Source: Duganella sp. BuS-21 (GTDB lineage: Bacteria > Pseudomonadota > Gammaproteobacteria > Burkholderiales > Burkholderiaceae_D). From it: 64,000 nucleotides of DNA. Every line of letters begins with the position of its first letter. The stretch's first letter is position 1. The notes under the pieces were generated by a model. It searched no databases, was not told the origin of the DNA, and saw only the letters and a program-made list of their open reading frames with translations. Of the stretch, positions 36,154 through 46,330 are shown one piece after another. Made by a program: the position numbers and the translations under genes. Location: contig CP097466.1 in assembly GCA_041874725.1 (NCBI GenBank), forward strand, positions 3,906,001 to 3,970,000, read 5' to 3'.

Positions 36154-36969
36154 TCAGGCGCGGCGCGCGATGCGGTTCGACAGCGTGCCGATCTGGTCGA
36201 TCTCGATCTCGATGACATCGCCCTCGCGCATGAACACCGGCGGTGTGCGCGCATAGCCAACGCCGGACGGCGTACCGGTGGCGATCACATCGCCCGGCTC
36301 CAGCGTCATGGCTTCGGACAGCGTGGTGATCAGGGTGGCGACATCGAAAATCAGATCGCCCGTATTACTGTCCTGCATGATCTGGCCGTTGAGCCGGGAC
36401 TGGATGCGCAGGCCCGAGGCGCCGGCCGGCAATTCGTCCGGCGTCACCAGGTCGGCGCTGAAGCCGCCGGTCTGGTCGAAGTTCTTGCCGACCGTCCATT
36501 GCGTGGTCTTGCGCTGGTAGTCACGGATGGTGGCGTCGTTGAAGCAGGCGTAGCCGGCCACGTAGTCGAGCGGATTCTCGCGCACATTGGTCGCGGTCTT
36601 GCCGATGACCACCGCCAGCTCCGCCTCGAAGTCGAGCTTGTCCGAACAGGCCGGCAGGATGATAGCCGCCGCCGGGCCCACCAGCGAGGTCGGGCCACGC
36701 AGGAATACGGCCGGATAGTCGGGCACCGCGTTGCCGCCCTCGGCCGCGTGGGCGCCATAGTTCAGGCCGATGCAAATCACCTTGCCGGGACGCGGCACCG
36801 GCGCCAGCAGTTCAACCTGGTCGATGCCGATTTCCTCGCCGGCAGGATGCTGCGCCGCGTTCATGGCCAGTTCGACGGCCGAGGTGGCGCTTGGATGGAG
36901 GCGGATACGGTCGCCGTTGCGGACGCCGTGCTGGATGCTGCCGTTCAGGGAAAAAGTCACAATACGCAT
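36154..36969 (-). CDS. Fumarylacetoacetate hydrolase (FAH) family protein
   Basis: A 271-residue metal-dependent FAH-domain enzyme. It shows the conserved start GKVICIGLNYGAHA, the metal ligands in KLDFEAELAVVIGK and the downstream stretches GYACFNDATIRDYQ, WTVGKNFD and IATGTPSGVGYARTPP. Family members hydrolyse or decarboxylate beta-keto acids and diketones, or tautomerise oxaloacetate. In this operon with a ligase, crotonase-fold protein and flavin reductase it probably cleaves a diketone-type ring-fission product. Confidence 0.9.
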   Translation of the reverse strand: MRIVTFSLNGSIQHGVRNGDRIRLHPSATSAVELAMNAAQHPAGEEIGIDQVELLAPVPRPGKVICIGLNYGAHAAEGGNAVPDYPAVFLRGPTSLVGPAAAIILPACSDKLDFEAELAVVIGKTATNVRENPLDYVAGYACFNDATIRDYQRKTTQWTVGKNFDQTGGFSADLVTPDELPAGASGLRIQSRLNGQIMQDSNTGDLIFDVATLITTLSEAMTLEPGDVIATGTPSGVGYARTPPVFMREGDVIEIEIDQIGTLSNRIARRA

Positions 36970-37002
36970 AGCAGTAATTCCTAAAATATTGGTGGGTAGG
37001 GC

Positions 37003-38550
37003 TTAAGCGGGCTGGACAACAAAAGTGTCCTGGTGCAGCCGGCGCAATTCGGCCTTCTGCACCTTGCCCATGGCGTTGCGCGGCAACTCGTCGACGATGA
37101 CGATTTTTTTCGGACGCTTGAAGGCGGCCAGGTGTTTAGCAAGGGTGTCGGCGATGGCCTTGGTATCGAGCGCGAAGCCGGGCAGCGGTGAGATCACCGC
37201 CACCACCGCTTCGCCGAAGTCCGGATGCGGCACGCCAATCACCGCGCTTTCGGTCACACCTTCCAGCGCGTCGATCGCCAGTTCGATTTCCTTCGGATAG
37301 ACGTTGTAGCCGCCGGAAATGATCAAGTCCTTGGCGCGGCCGACGATACGGATCACGCCGTTCTGGTCCTCGGTGGCGATGTCGCCGGTGATGAAGAAAC
37401 CGTCGGCCGTGTGGTCCTGCGCGGTCTTTTCGGGATTGCGCCAATAGCCGGCGAACAGGTTGGGACCCTTGATTTCCAGCACGCCCGGTTCGCCCGGCGC
37501 GGCAGGACGGCCGTCCTCCGCCACCACGCGCACCGATACGCCCGGCAGAGCGGGGCCGACACTGCCGGCGATGCGCTCGCCGTCGTAGGGATTGGAGGTA
37601 ATCATCAGCGCCTCGGTCATGCCGTAGCGCTCAAGAATAGTGTGACCGGTGCGCTGTTTGAATTCATCGAAGGTGGCGTCCAACAGCGGCGCCGAGCCAC
37701 TGATGAAGACGCGGATCGTGCTACACACGGGAACACCGAAGCCGGGGTCGGCCAGCAGGCGCGTGTAGAAAGTCGGTACGCCCATGAACACCGTGGCGGC
37801 CGGCAGGTCGCGCATCACCGCCACCGCGTCGAAGCGCTCGTGGAACAGGATGGGCGACGCGTGCAGCAAGGCGCAGTGCAGCGCCACGAACAGGCCGTGC
37901 GCATGGAAGATCGGCAGCGCGTGCAACAGCACGTCGTCGTCGCGCCAGCGCCAGGCCTGGCCCAGCACCTTGGCGTTGGACGACAGGTTGCCATGGGTGA
38001 GCACCGCGCCCTTGGACCTGCCGGTGGTGCCGGAGGTGTACAGGATGGCCGCTGGATCGTCGCGGCCGCTGTGCACCGCCGGCAATTGATCCTGCACCGC
38101 AGCCCACGGCGCCGCACCCAGCGGGCCCGCGATCTCGGCGCGGGCGCCGCTGAAAGCCACGCTCGCGCCCGGCAAACCCGGGCTGGCCGCCAGCAGCGCC
38201 GGCTCGGCGTCGGACAGGAAATACGCCAGTTCGCTTTCCTGATAGGCCGTATTCAGGGGGATGAAGACCACTCCGGCGCGCAGGCAGGCGAGGTAAAGAA
38301 TCACCGCAGCCGGCGATTTGTGCACCTGGACCACGGCGCGCTCGCCCGGCTTGACGCCGACCGACGCCAGCCAGGCCGCCGCGCGCGCGGTCTCGGTCAA
38401 CATGGCGCCGTAGGTCAGCAGCGTTTTGCCTTCGACCACTAGAAAGGCGCGCTCCGGATGGGCTGTGGCGGCCGCTTCGAACAAGGCGAAAACGTTCTCG
38501 TTGGCCGGATTGCCGCTGTGCGGGGATGTGGGGGAAGTGTCGTGTCTCAT
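37003..38550 (-). CDS. MatB-like (methyl)malonyl-CoA synthetase / AMP-forming ligase
   Basis: A 515-residue adenylate-forming enzyme. P-loop YTSGTTGRSKG at 171-181, ERYGMTEALMITS, the hinge GRAKDLIISGGYNVYP and the C-terminal lysine in RNAMGKVQKAEL are present. The N-terminal third (VQVHKSPAAVILYLACLRAG and IPLNTAYQESELAYFLSDAE) closely follows the MatB malonyl-CoA synthetase pattern. MatB enzymes activate malonate and methylmalonate. The divergent operon encodes methylmalonyl-CoA mutase, so methylmalonate activation is a coherent role. An aryl or other short acid cannot be excluded. Confidence 0.85.
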   Translation of the reverse strand: MRHDTSPTSPHSGNPANENVFALFEAAATAHPERAFLVVEGKTLLTYGAMLTETARAAAWLASVGVKPGERAVVQVHKSPAAVILYLACLRAGVVFIPLNTAYQESELAYFLSDAEPALLAASPGLPGASVAFSGARAEIAGPLGAAPWAAVQDQLPAVHSGRDDPAAILYTSGTTGRSKGAVLTHGNLSSNAKVLGQAWRWRDDDVLLHALPIFHAHGLFVALHCALLHASPILFHERFDAVAVMRDLPAATVFMGVPTFYTRLLADPGFGVPVCSTIRVFISGSAPLLDATFDEFKQRTGHTILERYGMTEALMITSNPYDGERIAGSVGPALPGVSVRVVAEDGRPAAPGEPGVLEIKGPNLFAGYWRNPEKTAQDHTADGFFITGDIATEDQNGVIRIVGRAKDLIISGGYNVYPKEIELAIDALEGVTESAVIGVPHPDFGEAVVAVISPLPGFALDTKAIADTLAKHLAAFKRPKKIVIVDELPRNAMGKVQKAELRRLHQDTFVVQPA

Positions 38551-38569
38551 TGTAGGTATGGTTTGAATT

Positions 38570-38857
38570 TTAGAATTGCACCGTCAGGCGGGATGCCTGG
38601 ATCGGCGTGACGAAGTCGCGCACCACGGCTTTGTGCCGGGGGTCGGCTTGATATGCGTCCCAGGCGGCCCGGTCGGCGAATGTTGCGATTAAAGCGTAAC
38701 TGCCATTGACGTCGCGGAAGCGCAGGTCGGGCCCGTGCTTGATGGTGGCCGTCTCCGAAAACTCCACGGCCAGCCGGTTCAGCGCCCGCTGCAGGTCCTG
38801 CACTTGCTCCGCCTTTACCTCGGCGATCCACGTAAATATGACGATGTGGGTAACCAT
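38570..38857 (-). CDS. Dabb-family (stress-responsive A/B barrel) protein
   Basis: A 95-residue dimeric ferredoxin-like barrel protein. Typical features are VTHIVIFTWI at the start, LRFRDVNGSYALIATFADR in the middle and the C-terminal YQADPRHKAVVRDFVTPI. Members include polyketide cyclases and small catabolic isomerases, while many have no known role. It is the first gene of the minus-strand operon, directly behind the operator-promoter at 38887-38931. Confidence 0.85.
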   Translation of the reverse strand: MVTHIVIFTWIAEVKAEQVQDLQRALNRLAVEFSETATIKHGPDLRFRDVNGSYALIATFADRAAWDAYQADPRHKAVVRDFVTPIQASRLTVQF

Positions 38858-38886
38858 CCTGTCTCCTCCTGCTATCTCTTTTTAAA

Positions 38887-38931
38887 ATATCAACACGCAT
38901 TGATATTAATGAAGACACCCCGGTGTGTCAA
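38887..38931 (-). promoter_or_regulatory. Promoter and operator O1 of the 38857-34775 operon
   Basis: On the minus strand TTGACA (38931-38926), a 17-bp spacer and TAATAT (38908-38903), directly followed and overlapped by the palindrome ATATCAATGCGTGTTGATAT (38906-38887). The same arrangement recurs at 38956-39000 and 47921-47965. The probable repressor is the TetR protein at 59147-59752. Confidence 0.8.
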
Positions 38932-38955
38932 TCAGGATTTTTCTTTGCTTCGGCA

Positions 38956-39000
38956 TTGACACTGCTGCGTGCCGGGCATAATATCAATGCGTGTTGATAT
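38956..39000 (+). promoter_or_regulatory. Promoter and operator O2 of the 39046-44794 operon
   Basis: TTGACA (38956-38961), 17-bp spacer, TAATAT (38979-38984), then the operator palindrome ATATCAATGCGTGTTGATAT (38981-39000) overlapping the -10. It is the exact mirror of O1, so one repressor can close both divergent promoters. Confidence 0.8.
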
Positions 39001-39045
39001 ATTTTTGTTGCACACCACAAATGGATAAAACAGGAGACAAACGCC

Positions 39046-40311
39046 ATGACCAACGACAAAGCCAGCCGCCTCGCCACCATTCTTGAGCAGGTACGTGCGC
39101 TCGGCCCAACCTTGCGCGAACGCGCCGCCGAAGCCGAGCGCAGCGGCCGTCACTCGGACGAGACCATCGCCGCCCTGCACGCGACCGGCGCTTTCAACAT
39201 CGGCAGCCCGGCCGAATACGGCGGCGACGAGCTGAGCGTGCGCCAGCAGCTGGATGTGGTGACCGAGGTCGCCAAATGGGACGGTTCCGCAGGCTGGTCG
39301 GTATGGGTGGGCGCGGCAACCAACTGGATTCCCGCCGGCATGGGCGCGCGCGTGGTGGAGGAAGTCTTCGGCTGCGACTGGGCCGGCCCGCGCGTAGCCG
39401 GCTCCAGCCACTTCCCCGCCACCCGCGGCCGCGCCAAGCGCGTCGACGGCGGCTGGATCATCTCCGGCGGTCCATGGACCTTCGGCAGCGATGCGCTGTG
39501 GGCGCCGTACACCAATCTCGGCTGTATCGCCGATGAAGGCCAGGGCCGTTTCCTGGTCGGCCTGCAGGTGCCGCGCGACCAGCTCAAGTTCCTGGACGAC
39601 TGGAAAGTGGCAGGCATGTGCGCCACCGGCAGCGTCTCGATCACGCTCACCAGCGAAGAATTGTTCGTGCCCGATTATCGCGGCGTCGATTTCCGCGAAG
39701 TGACCAGCGCCGTGCATGACAACGGCTTGAAAGGCGACCTGTGGAAAGCACCAGCGCTGGGCTGGTCCTTCAGCCTGATGGCCGGCATGTCGATCGGCCT
39801 GGCGCAAGGCGCGCTGGCGCGCTTCCTCGACCGTTCGGCCGGCCGTCCGATCCGTGGCACCAGCTACAAGAACCAGTTGGAGGCGCCGCTGACGCATCTG
39901 TTGTTGGCGGAAGTGCATTCGAAGATCCAGGCCGCGACCCTGATGGCGCGCGCCAACGCCGAAGAAACCGACCGCCTGGGCAAACTGGCCGCCGCCGGCA
40001 CCCCGGCCGACGGCGAATACATGCAACTGTTCAGCGCCCGCGTGCTGGTCGAAACCGCGTATGCCGCCAAGTGGTGCGCCGAAGCGATCGAGATCCTGCA
40101 ACGCAATTCCGGCTCCACCGCCATCATGCTGTTCGAGCCGATCCAGCGCGCCTGGCGCGACGCCCGCATCATCACCCTGCACGGCGCGCTCAACCTGGAA
40201 GCCCTGTCCGAGAACTACGGCCGCCTGATGGCCGGCCTGCAGCCGCACAACTTCGAGGGCATCACCACGCTGGACCGCTTCGCACCGGCGCCGTCGGCAA
40301 AAGCCGCATAG
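39046..40311 (+). CDS. Flavin-dependent monooxygenase, acyl-CoA-dehydrogenase fold (HsaA/HpaB-C group D type)
   Basis: A 421-residue protein of the Acyl-CoA_dh_2 type. It begins with the helical [20 protein letters not shown] and [18 protein letters not shown], has the mid-domain [20 protein letters not shown] and [16 protein letters not shown], and ends with [20 protein letters not shown]. The wording 'SGxWxFxSG' in the middle domain is typical of two-component hydroxylases (HsaA, DszC relatives), which use reduced flavin and oxygen, instead of true acyl-CoA dehydrogenases. Reduced flavin could come from the FMN reductase at 35577 or the fusion protein at 45232. First gene of the plus-strand operon. 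Confidence 0.82.
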   Translation: MTNDKASRLATILEQVRALGPTLRERAAEAERSGRHSDETIAALHATGAFNIGSPAEYGGDELSVRQQLDVVTEVAKWDGSAGWSVWVGAATNWIPAGMGARVVEEVFGCDWAGPRVAGSSHFPATRGRAKRVDGGWIISGGPWTFGSDALWAPYTNLGCIADEGQGRFLVGLQVPRDQLKFLDDWKVAGMCATGSVSITLTSEELFVPDYRGVDFREVTSAVHDNGLKGDLWKAPALGWSFSLMAGMSIGLAQGALARFLDRSAGRPIRGTSYKNQLEAPLTHLLLAEVHSKIQAATLMARANAEETDRLGKLAAAGTPADGEYMQLFSARVLVETAYAAKWCAEAIEILQRNSGSTAIMLFEPIQRAWRDARIITLHGALNLEALSENYGRLMAGLQPHNFEGITTLDRFAPAPSAKAA

Positions 40312-40324
40312 GGAAAGGCTTGTG

Positions 40325-42499
<2,175 letters not shown>

Positions 42500-43498
42500 G
42501 TGGCGCCGCAACCCTTGCCGGCCGCCGACCAGAAACTGGTCGACGCCATCCTGGCGCGCGGCCCGGCGCAGCGCCGCGCGCTGGCCAAGGCCATCACCCT
42601 GATCGAGTCGACCAGGGTGGACCATCAGGCGCGCGCGCGGGAGGTGCTGGCGACCTTGTTGCCGCACACCGGGCGGGCGATCCGGGTCGGCATATCCGGC
42701 GTACCGGGCTCGGGCAAATCGACCTTCATCGAAGCGCTGGGCAACTTCCTGATCGACGGCGGCAAGCGCGTCGCGGTGCTGGCGGTCGATCCCTCCTCCT
42801 CGGTTTCCGGTGGCTCCATTCTCGGCGACAAGACGCGCATGGAATCGCTGTGCCAGCGCGAAGAAGCCTTCATCCGTCCCAGCCCGACCTCGGGCGCGCT
42901 GGGCGGCGTGGCCGAGAAAACCCGCGAAGCCATGCTGCTGTTCGAGGCCGCCGGCTTCGACGTCATCATCGTTGAAACGGTGGGCGTCGGCCAAAGCGAA
43001 ACCATGGTCGCCGGCATGGTCGACCTGTTCGCGCTGCTACAACTGGTCAACGCCGGCGACGATCTGCAGACCATCAAGAAGGGCATCATAGAAATCGCCG
43101 ACCTGGTCCTGTTCAACAAGGCCGACATCGACGAGAAGGCCGCGCATCTGGCGCAACTACAGATGACCAGCGCGCTGACCATGTTGCGGCCCGCCAGCCG
43201 CAACTGGAAAGTGCCGGTGTTGACCATCAGCGCGCTGGCCCGGCGCGGCATCCCGGCGTTCTGGGACGAGGTCGAACGCTACCGCGCCACCATGGCCGAG
43301 AGCGGCGAGTTCGAGGCCAAGCGCCGCCGCCAGGCGCTGGCATGGATGTGGAACATGATCGACGCCGGCGTCCGCCAGTATTTCCGCCAACATCCGGCGG
43401 TCGGTGCGGAGCTGGCGCAGTTGAGCCAGGCCGTGGCGGAAGGAAGGACCACACCGGGCGCCGCCGCGCACCGGCTGCTCGACAGCATCAAGCAATAG
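42500..43498 (+). CDS. meaB: Methylmalonyl-CoA mutase-associated GTPase MeaB
   Basis: A 332-residue G3E-family GTPase that loads and protects the B12 cofactor of the mutase. The Walker A motif GVPGSGKST lies at 67-75, followed by VLAVDPSSSVSGGSILGDKT, RPSPTSGALGGVAEKT, IVETVGVGQSE and FNKAD. The GTG start abuts the mutase stop codon, so the two are translated together. Its presence shows that the mutase copy in this cluster is maintained as a working system. Confidence 0.95.
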   Translation: MAPQPLPAADQKLVDAILARGPAQRRALAKAITLIESTRVDHQARAREVLATLLPHTGRAIRVGISGVPGSGKSTFIEALGNFLIDGGKRVAVLAVDPSSSVSGGSILGDKTRMESLCQREEAFIRPSPTSGALGGVAEKTREAMLLFEAAGFDVIIVETVGVGQSETMVAGMVDLFALLQLVNAGDDLQTIKKGIIEIADLVLFNKADIDEKAAHLAQLQMTSALTMLRPASRNWKVPVLTISALARRGIPAFWDEVERYRATMAESGEFEAKRRRQALAWMWNMIDAGVRQYFRQHPAVGAELAQLSQAVAEGRTTPGAAAHRLLDSIKQ

Positions 43499-43531
43499 CA
43501 CAACCCAAAACCAATCAAACGGAGATATCGT

Positions 43532-44794
43532 ATGCCTAGCACCAAGCCGCAATTCCGCGATCTGTTGTATCCCATCGATTCACCACGGCTGGCGCAGTTC
43601 CGTGGCATGGACCCGCTGACCTATGGCCGGGAAGGCATCAAGCACCCGATCCCCGCCGCCCTGGTCTCGGACTGGAAACGCCTGTACGACCAACCGCACT
43701 CCTGCATCACCTGCGACGGTCACAAGGAAACCGGCCTGTTCCAGATCAAGGACGAAGGCGCGCCGACCGCGCAGTTGGTGGCGGCCGCCAACAACATGCT
43801 GGCGGTGCTCAGTCCCGCCCAGCGCGACGCCGTGCGCTATGCGATCGACGCGCCGGAATGGCGCACCTGGAGCAACCCGGAATTCCTGATCAATCCGCAC
43901 GGCCTGCGCCTGGAGGAACTGAACGCCGGCGCGCGCGAAGCGGTGCTCAAGCTGCTCCAGGCCTCGCTCAGTTCCAAGGGTTTCAACAAGGCGCGCGGCT
44001 GCATGAAGACCAACGCCTTCCTCGGCCAGCTGTGCCAGCTCGAAAACATCATGAACGAGTGGAGCTACAACTTCCTGCTGTTCGGCGAGCCGTCGGCCGA
44101 CCAGCCTTGGGGCTGGAATATGTATGGCCACCACCTGTGCCTGAACGTCTTTATCCAGGGCAGCCAGATGGTGATCTCGCCGACCTTCATGGGCGCCGAG
44201 CCGAACGTCATCGACGCCGGGCCGAACCAGGGCCTGCAGCTGTTCGACACCGAGCAGGAAGTCGGGCTGGCCCTGATGCGCTCGCTGCCGAACGCGGTGC
44301 GCGAACGCGCCACCGTCTACAAGAAGCTGCGCGATCCGGCCATGCCTGAAGGCCGCTGGAATCCGGGCGACGAGCGCCACCTCGGCGGCGCCTTCCAGGA
44401 CAACCGCATCATTCCCTACGAGGGCATTCCGGTGACGGAATTCTCGGCCCTGCAGAAGCGCCAGTTACTCGACATCGTGGAAGCGTTCATCTGCTATTTT
44501 CCGGAAGGCCCGCTGGCGGCCAAGATGGCGCAGGTGGAATCGATGCTGGACCGCACTTGGTGGAGCTGGATCGGCGGCCACGGCGAGGATGATCCGTTCT
44601 ACTACCGCATCCAGAGCCCGATCCTGATGACCGAATTCGACCATCACGCCGGCATCTGGCTGGCCAATGAAGAACCGGCCAAGTGCCACATCCACACCGT
44701 GGTGCGCACGCCGAACGGCAACGACTATGGCAGGGACCTGCTGCGCCAGCACTACGAACAGACGCATCCAGGCAGCGCGCCAGGCCAGCGTTAA
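43532..44794 (+). CDS. DUF3500 protein
   Basis: A 420-residue protein of the DUF3500 family. Diagnostic stretches are CDGHKETGLFQIKDEG, PEWRTWSNPEF, NPHGLRLEELN, PWGWNMYGHHLCLNVFIQG and PTFMGAEPNVIDAG, with FDHHAGIWLANEEPAKCHIH near the end. The repeated histidines could bind metal. No reaction is known for the family as far as I can tell. The protein has no signal peptide here. It is the last gene of the TetR-controlled plus-strand operon, so it is probably a cluster enzyme acting on the pathway substrate. Confidence 0.88.
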   Translation: MPSTKPQFRDLLYPIDSPRLAQFRGMDPLTYGREGIKHPIPAALVSDWKRLYDQPHSCITCDGHKETGLFQIKDEGAPTAQLVAAANNMLAVLSPAQRDAVRYAIDAPEWRTWSNPEFLINPHGLRLEELNAGAREAVLKLLQASLSSKGFNKARGCMKTNAFLGQLCQLENIMNEWSYNFLLFGEPSADQPWGWNMYGHHLCLNVFIQGSQMVISPTFMGAEPNVIDAGPNQGLQLFDTEQEVGLALMRSLPNAVRERATVYKKLRDPAMPEGRWNPGDERHLGGAFQDNRIIPYEGIPVTEFSALQKRQLLDIVEAFICYFPEGPLAAKMAQVESMLDRTWWSWIGGHGEDDPFYYRIQSPILMTEFDHHAGIWLANEEPAKCHIHTVVRTPNGNDYGRDLLRQHYEQTHPGSAPGQR

Positions 44795-44800
44795 GAGACA

Positions 44801-44828
44801 AAAAAAGGGGAGCGAAACTGCGCTCCCC
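44801..44828 (-). terminator. Terminator of the 47887-44856 operon
   Basis: Hairpin GGGGAGCG-CAGTTT-CGCTCCCC on the minus strand followed by TTTTTTTG. It lies between the converging DUF3500 and cupin genes and may also slow plus-strand transcripts. Confidence 0.8.
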
Positions 44829-44855
44829 CAAGGCACTAGATTGGGCTGATTGGTC

Positions 44856-45200
44856 TTATTTTGCTACTGGCGGCGTGACCACGATCATGGTCGCCGCCGC
44901 GCCACTCTCGTTACGGATCGCGCGCGCCTCACCTGCCGCAATGAAAATACTGTCCAGGGCATTCAGCACATGGCGCACACCGCCAGGCGCTTCCATCACC
45001 AGCGTGCCGGCGGTCACCACGTACACCTTGCCTATCGGCCCCGCGCCCATCGGCACCACCGCGCCGTCGCGGAAATATGAGTGGCCGACCAGCGCGAAGT
45101 CGGCCGAGCTGGCCTCCGCGCCTTGCAGCCGCCTGGCCACCACATCCTCGTGATCGGGCAGCGTGTAGAACGGCGCCGCGTCAAATCGTACTACTTCCAT
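44856..45200 (-). CDS. Small cupin-domain protein
   Basis: A 114-residue single cupin barrel: VAGTLVMEAPGGVRHVLNAL, DSIFIAAGEARAIRNESG. The first cupin motif lacks the usual HxH; the sequence has GHSYFRDGAVVPMGAG, so metal binding is uncertain. GGAAGG precedes the ATG at 45200. It is the last gene of an operon with a monooxygenase and a flavin reductase fusion. Possible roles are a small isomerase or a decarboxylase-like accessory. Confidence 0.75.
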   Translation of the reverse strand: MEVVRFDAAPFYTLPDHEDVVARRLQGAEASSADFALVGHSYFRDGAVVPMGAGPIGKVYVVTAGTLVMEAPGGVRHVLNALDSIFIAAGEARAIRNESGAAATMIVVTPPVAK

Positions 45201-45231
45201 GATGCTTCCTTCCAATGTGTGAGTGTCGTGC

Positions 45232-46320
45232 TTATGCCGCCGGGAAGCCGCCTGCCAGCGCGATCACCGACAAGGGTTCGCGTTCGCTCGGCTGCTCTTT
45301 CTTTTGCAGCGCATCGTCCAGCGTCTCGGCCGGCGCCTGGCGGCCGATGGCGACCGCCGCTTCGATGCGGTAGTGTTGCGGCACATTCAGTTCCCGCCGC
45401 GCGCGTTCCATATCGAGGCCGATGATGCCGTGGGCGCGCAGGCCGGCCAGCGTCGATTGCAGCCCCAGTTGCGCCCAGGCCGCGCCGGCGTCGAAGGAAT
45501 GGGTATAGGAAGGCACCCACTCGGCCGCCGCATCCGTGTCCGGATTTTTCATCAAGCTGTTCGACACCACCACCACCAGCGCCGAGGCGTTGCCGGCCCA
45601 AGCCTGGTTGTCGGGCGTCAGCAGACCGACGAACTTGTCCCAGTCCGGGGTGTCGCGGCGCGCGTAGAGGAAGCGCCACGGCTGCGAATTGAAGCAGGAT
45701 GGCGCCCAGCGCGCCGCTTCGAGCAAGGTCATCAGTTGCTGTTCCGGAATCGGCTCGGGAATGAAGGCGCGCGGCGACCAGCGGTGCAGGAACAGCGTCT
45801 CGACCGGAAAGTTGGGCACGCGCCGCGTGGCCAGATATTGGCCGTCGGCGTACAGCAGCGGCGACACCAGTTCACCGATGCGGATGGCGTTCACCCGGCC
45901 GATGAATATGGTGTGGGTGCCGTAGGAGATGGCCTGGTCGATATCGCAGAACAGGTTGGCTTGCGCGTCCACCAGGTAGGGCAGGCCTTCATGCTCCTCG
46001 CTTGGCTTCCATGCATGCTCGGCGAAACGGTCGGCGCCGCGTATCTTACTGCTGGAGAATTTGCCGGCGTGCTCCTCCTGCGAGGCGCGCAGCACGTTGA
46101 CGCAGAAACGTTTGCCCGCGTGCAGTATCTTGTGCAAGGTTGCCGTGGTGTTGACGCACACCAGCACCGACGGCGGGTCCATCGACACCGAGGTAACCGA
46201 GGTGGCCGTCATGCCGTGCCAGCCCTCTTCGTCGGCGGTGGCGATCACACACACGGTCGCGGCCAGGCGGCGCATGGCGCTCTTGAAGTCTTGCTGTAAA
46301 TCGGGAGTCAGGGTGCTCAT
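45232..46320 (-). CDS. Flavin reductase-nitroreductase fusion protein
   Basis: A 362-residue two-domain protein. Residues 1-165 are a flavin reductase-like (FMN-binding split barrel) domain: FKSAMRRLAATVCVIATADE, HGMTATSVTSVSMDPPSVLV, AGKRFCVNVL. Residues about 170-350 are a nitroreductase domain: RWSPRAFIPEPIPEQQLMTL, EAARWAPSCFNSQPWRFLYA, and GLQSTLAGLRAHGIIGLD. The two usually occur as separate proteins. It may reduce flavin for a monooxygenase and also act on a quinone or nitro-like intermediate. The ATG at 46320 has GGAG upstream. It follows the FAD monooxygenase by 10 bp. Confidence 0.88.
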   Translation of the reverse strand: MSTLTPDLQQDFKSAMRRLAATVCVIATADEEGWHGMTATSVTSVSMDPPSVLVCVNTTATLHKILHAGKRFCVNVLRASQEEHAGKFSSSKIRGADRFAEHAWKPSEEHEGLPYLVDAQANLFCDIDQAISYGTHTIFIGRVNAIRIGELVSPLLYADGQYLATRRVPNFPVETLFLHRWSPRAFIPEPIPEQQLMTLLEAARWAPSCFNSQPWRFLYARRDTPDWDKFVGLLTPDNQAWAGNASALVVVVSNSLMKNPDTDAAAEWVPSYTHSFDAGAAWAQLGLQSTLAGLRAHGIIGLDMERARRELNVPQHYRIEAAVAIGRQAPAETLDDALQKKEQPSEREPLSVIALAGGFPAA

Positions 46321-46330
46321 GTTCGCTCCA

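Noticed and set aside
39046..40311. True acyl-CoA dehydrogenase
   Set aside because: The sequence follows the Acyl-CoA_dh_2 hydroxylase pattern and lies in a cluster with two flavin reductases, so a monooxygenase is more likely.
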